DNA of 64,000 nt from Apostichopus japonicus (taxonomy: Eukaryota; Echinodermata; Holothuroidea; Aspidochirotida; Stichopodidae), in contig NC_092565.1 in NCBI RefSeq assembly GCF_037975245.1, positions 2,490,499-2,554,498 on the forward strand, written 5' to 3'. Shown piece after piece: positions 53,901 through 59,900 of this stretch (its first letter is position 1; each line of letters starts with the position of its first letter). A program made the position numbers and the translations under genes. The notes beneath the pieces are model-generated. The model saw only the letters and a program-made list of their open reading frames with translations. It did not search any database and was not told where the DNA came from.

Positions 53901-56900
53901 ATTGTTTAGTTCACCTCATTCCTGTATATTCATGTACTACAGTGAACCTCTTCCTAAACACCTCTACTTAAACACCAATTTGTATGTTCCTAATCATTTG
54001 TCGCAGCTAGGATCCCACATAACATACTCTAGCGTTTTTCAGCACAATTCAAACCAATACTGTACTATGACTATATGAGTCTATGATATTACTCAACAGA
54101 TCCGGACTCAAGGCTGGACAAATCAATGCAAAAAATATGTGTAACTATTGATTTCATATTCCCAGGCTACTTGTTACTGTACAAGGCTGATATTAACTAT
54201 ATACTACTGTAACAATATCATGTACAGCACACAGTCTACCTATGCAGCTGCTCTCTTTGTGCACTCTTGTGACATTTAAGTATATAGAATGTAAACACAC
54301 ATCAGTTGACTAAACTAACACATCAACATTGTTTGCAGTATCATGAATTTATCCAACACACAGTATAATTCTCAGTTTTACTGTACAATTTTTCCCTCAT
54401 GAAGTCCCTTTTCTCTACCATCACCATCATTGATCAGTGAAATTGTAGCTCAAATCAGTTTCTTGATATTAACTTTCTCTATATATATCTTTTTTTTTAA
54501 ATGTTAGTCATAACAGCTATGGTGATGAACAACATTTTTCAATGCAGCACATGCATACATACAGTATTAAACAAGTTCTAATGATTAATACAGAGCAAAT
54601 ACTTGAAGTTGAATTTTCCTTCCAAAGAATGACCAAAGAGACATTAGACTAAAGTTCTGTTCCTTTCAATAATGGGCCCATGTGAATGAGGTAGTGATGG
54701 TCAAGTCAGACTTGGCTGGAGCTACTTGAGGGACAAGGCTAAAGCACATTTTATACTGACCTTCACTACAGTGTTGCTACAAAAGAGTCTGTCAAAAGCA
54801 AGATTCAATCTCTGCTTCATGCAGAGAGCTACCTACATTGAATTGGCTATATCCTAAATAGAAATTGGTCAGATGTGACCTCCCTCTAAAAACAGAAGGG
54901 AAAGCACATCAAGACAGTGTTCATTAATTTGGTAGCATCGGAGAAGTGAAACAGGGACCACTGTACCATCAGTGTCAGCTACATTAAGTGATCATGCCCC
55001 TGTGATACAGTGAGGTAGCTTTTGTAGTCATCATATATGCAGGAAGTTAGTCAATGTGTAGTTTCCTTTATAATGAACCAACAAAATCACTTTTGAAATG
55101 AACACCATTCCTGGTAACTTCCACACAACTGATACACAAAGCTATAGTATAGTGTTGAGTTAACACCCACCCAGCACAACCTGAAATACAACCATAATCA
55201 CCAGAAAGCCAGTTGGCTTTGTGATTCCTTGCTATATAATTTCAAATAACAATCTGAACAATGTAGAGAAGGGTAAGTTAAATTTATCCAAGAATTGAGT
55301 GACAACCAGAAAGGATAAGATTTTCAGCTCATATTTGTAGCATTCCCCTATGAGCATCAACCAGTTCATTCACTGGTAAGGATTTTACAGTGTAGAATTT
55401 TATTCCAAAATGCTCTACATGTATAGCTCTACCAGTCATATTTTATGACCCAAATGGTAGCTCACCATAGGTAAGAACAACCATGGTACTGCACCCCTTA
55501 GCCAACTTATTATATTTTTCTTGTTATGTCAAGGTGTGCTGTTGATAAATGATTTTTTACTCTCATTCCAAATATTACCACCCCCTCCCTCCCCTTCCTC
55601 TCCCCTCCCTCTCCCCTCCCTCTCCCCTCCCTCTCCCCTTCCTCTCCCCTTCCTCTCCCCTCCCTCTCCCTCTCCTCTCCCTCTTAGTCTAGAAACATTG
55701 ACGATCCAATGTACTGCATATTTCATGTATGTAATCATGTCTGTATCTTGATGTGTTCTAATAATTACATTGCTCTCACTGATGCTTGTCCATAAAGCCA
55801 CTCATTGCTCCAGATGTTCAATCCATGCTATCATTGTACCAAGTGCTACAAATCGTTGAATGTGAGTCATAAATGGTTACTCTACATGGAGGTATACTTT
55901 GTCTTGATTGATAATATAGTGTTCCCATCCATATCGTAAAGCCCACTTGATAGTGTTTTAAGATATATAAGATATAAGAATCTTTATTGACCATAAAAGG
56001 AATTGGAGTTCACTCCATCTCAGTATAACATACATAAAACAGTCAAAAATACATCAAAACATAAGATTTATAATATATACATTTCTTAAGACAATAAAAA
56101 TCCATGTACTGGCATATAAAAAACCCTATTTCCTACAAAACTCGTTGGCAAGACTAAGAATGGCCCTTGGCAAGAACGAACGTCTGTATAGCAGTTCCCA
56201 TCCGGCATCCATACCCATGAGCTACAAGCCCACTTAAGACAGCAGTCGCAGCACCTCTGTAGACTTGGCTATATTTTGTTTTCCTCTAATCAAGTCAAGA
56301 TTACCAGCTTGAAATTCCTCTTAAGCCCTTATGTACACAGCCAACCCTTGCAGTTTGTTTGCGATCCTCAATTCACAAGACAATAAACGAGTTTAACTGC
56401 TCTGACCTGCGCACACAAACACAGACACACACACAGTCACACTATGGGAAAAACTCACCATTTAACGGTACTGATGACAAGCATTCATTAGCAGTACTCA
56501 GTTCTTACAGAAAGCAAGTTGCCTGCCTTATCTTACCTTACCTTACCTATATCAAGAAGACTTGTCTGTCCTGTGATAATCTCATTGACCCTAAAACAGC
56601 GGGTTACTTCTTCTGTACAATATCATTTAACAGAGAGATTTGAGACAAGATCAACAAGTCCTAAATGTAGACAGATGATCATGACACTAGGTATAGTCTG
56701 TGAGTATTCTAGCATCAAATCTCCTTGGGGGAGGGGAAGGGGGTCCTACTGTACCTATGCTAATACAAATAGTAGATGAGTGCTCCATCTTTTCATGGAT
56801 ATGGTACATCTCCTTCACTACATACTGTACAATGGTCAACATTTGAGGCCAAAAGGTGCATCAATGACAGAACATTAATGTAATCAAAAAGAGGTCACAA

Positions 56901-59900
56901 TGATTGTGAAGGTTTCATTGCGAGGGCTTTGTTCTGAAAGTTAGTATATTACATCTGTGCCAATTAATTCAGAAGTGACAAGGTCGAGTAACAGGTCAAG
57001 TAGCAGGTCAAGTAACAGGTCAAGTATCAGGTCAAGTAACAGGTCAAGAACACTACAATCTTGATCGCCCATGTGGGGTCAGGACCCTCCCACAAGGGAC
57101 ATCACAATTGCGGGGTCCAATCCTGAGTATGTGAGCGTCCACACAAGATTAACACCAGACACAACATACTGTATATCTCATAGATCTGTAAATTCTCTTT
57201 TGAGTTATCATGTTTACAATCCCAAAGCATCGCATGCATATATACATACACACACACACACACACACTACTGCTAAAAGGGGTTGAATTTAGCTAAGTTT
57301 GAAACATGAAACAGAATTTGCACAAAAGCAGACCTACTGTAGTCTTTGAAAGGATAAGATATTGGCTTCATTAAGGCAAAGAGAATGTATGCTGTGCTTA
57401 ATGGACAGAACCAAAGCAAATAAAATGAAGGTCACAAACTACAAAGACACATACACATACACTGTTAGCTTCTATTGGAAAGTTTTGTCAAGATGCATGT
57501 GCAATGCACAAACCATTCAAACTGAACTAGTAATTTCAGTAAAATGGTATGACTAAAAAGCATAATATGATGCTCTTTGCCAAACATAACCCCAATCAAT
57601 TATTTAAACCTGAGTATTGCTATTTGATGATATATTAAAAAAAGAATAATAATTGTATCTGTTTACAAAAACTCTCTAGTAACAGAGAAACCCTCCCCCA
57701 CCCCCCTCACTCTCCCCATCCCATGCTTTCCACTAACTATTCTTCTAATTTCTATCCCACACTACCCTCATCAAAAATCTAAAGAACCTAAATTATACAA
57801 GATTAACAAAGACGCATGTACAAGTAGACAACAGAATGTATCAAAGCCATATATTTGTATGGATTCAGTCTTCAGATGAATACAGTACCTAAGTTCCAGT
57901 TATTGTGTAGATATGACTACCTGCTCTCACTTGCAAATCTTTTTACCTAACTAATAAATTACAATAAATTTACTTGCCAGAGAAAATAATTGACATATAT
58001 ATATTTCCATAGCACTTTTTAATGGCTATGAATATTATGTGCAAATATGTAATAAACATTGATGATGCAGGTTCTGCAAAGCAATAACTTAATGTATTTA
58101 ACTTTGCTTTTAAAGACATTCCCTGTTTGGGAAAGCATACAGTACATCTGAAGTTTAACATAATAGTAGTTGATTTGCAAGGCTAGAGCTGAAAGACAAT
58201 ACCAACGATGTCTCCAGTATAGTTTAAAAACAATGAAAAACAAAACACAAGTTAAAAACACTTAAATTTCTCAAATAATTAACACACTTTCATTTGTGCA
58301 TACAACAGATGCTGATATATTGTACAAAGCTCCTCATAAATTGTGAACTTTTGTATTCATGCAATGATTCCTCTTCAGAGAGTAAAGAGAAATGCTCAAA
58401 GGCGATTGATGAGGCTCAGAAGAAGTTCAACAAGAACTTTTATACAATGGTCCAGATATGTTTCCGACAACACTACATTCATAAATGGAAGGTCTTAGCA
58501 GCACAACGAGTGTGTAAAACACATAATTTTCCAGTCGTTCTCCTGTGCAGTATTGCTCAGGTTTTTTTTCGTGCCATTTCATGTGTGACACTTCTGGTTT
58601 GCGCTGCGTTGCTTGAATGTTATGTAATATTGGTCGATTCAGGAGGTCAGATTCCCAACTGGTAGGGTTCTTGCAACACCACAATAAAAAACCTAAGTTC
58701 AATCAAGTCATCCCTTTGGATTTATTGTATGTTTAAGGCTGTCACACTCTGACCACATTAATTTACTATGGGGAAGTTTATAGGCTACATATAAACAAGG
58801 TTCACTGTAAGTGAAGTATTTTTAAGATTTCAGATTTCATTTCCCATAAAGTACACTGCAAAAGTCAATAAACAGGCAGGCATGGAATTCCAACCAGAGC
58901 TCTGTAATGTTGTCAGGAAAGTGCATTTGTAGCTCTAGGCAGGCTAAAGAAACATATCTTTTGCTCAGAGAATACATAGGAGGGCCAAACTAAACATCAA
59001 TTCAAGTTTAACTTAACAACACCATATTTAAGATGTTTCTCTGACCTACTCACCAATTTGGACCAATTAAACTAAGTCATAGTTCATTAAAAGATAACTT
59101 ATGTTATTTCTCTCTTGGCTACATTTTCAGTCCTTCCTTTCATATATAATAACATTACATGATGTCTCACAATACTGTGCAGTCAAATTAATACACACAA
59201 GCATGCACAGAAGTCAGTTGCTGAGGTGGGAGTTGTACAGTATGGTTCCACACCCACATCAATATCTACATTGTTAACGCCTACACAAATCTCTAACACT
59301 GCATGAAGAATAATACTGTAAATCATGACTAATAACTAGCAAATGTCAGCAACTTATTCTCAACAAAGCTGGAAACCAATCATTGTTTCCAAACCACAAT
59401 CAGGAAAGAAAAATAGTTCACAGTACTACTGTAGTTACCAGGGAAGGATTGGCTTAACAACATATTATTCTTGAACCTTGTAAACACTATGTGTGACCAG
59501 GTTAAATTAAAATCAAACAGCATAACATATAAGCAGGTTAAAGTACATTCACATAACTATAGCTATAGTAGATCCAAATGTGATACAGGTGACATCCTTT
59601 TTCTTGATGTCTGATTCACAGATCTGTGAAAACCTAAAGAGAGCTTGAAAAGCAATTCCTATAATATTCCTTATGATGTTACATGTCCAGGGCACAGACA
59701 GGGAAAGTAGTAAAGAGTACTTCTGCTGGAAAATACTGTTTGAGACATTTGTAACATGTATGTAAACATACCACATAACACCATCACAGGGGAAGGAATT
59801 TAAGCAGTCAATAACTTTAAACTTTGTTTCATAAAGAGGGAGGGGGTGGACCTATATACCAAATATCAAAGTCAGATATAGCAGCTTGTTGGCTTACAGT

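Noticed and set aside
55529-55801. Gly/Arg/Glu-rich 90-codon minus-strand frame
   Set aside because: Translation of the CCCTCTCC low-complexity tract.
58294-58702. Overlapping plus (123 codons) and minus (91 codons) frames as a gene
   Set aside because: Neither strand shows a family signature; mutually overlapping frames and no splice or promoter context.
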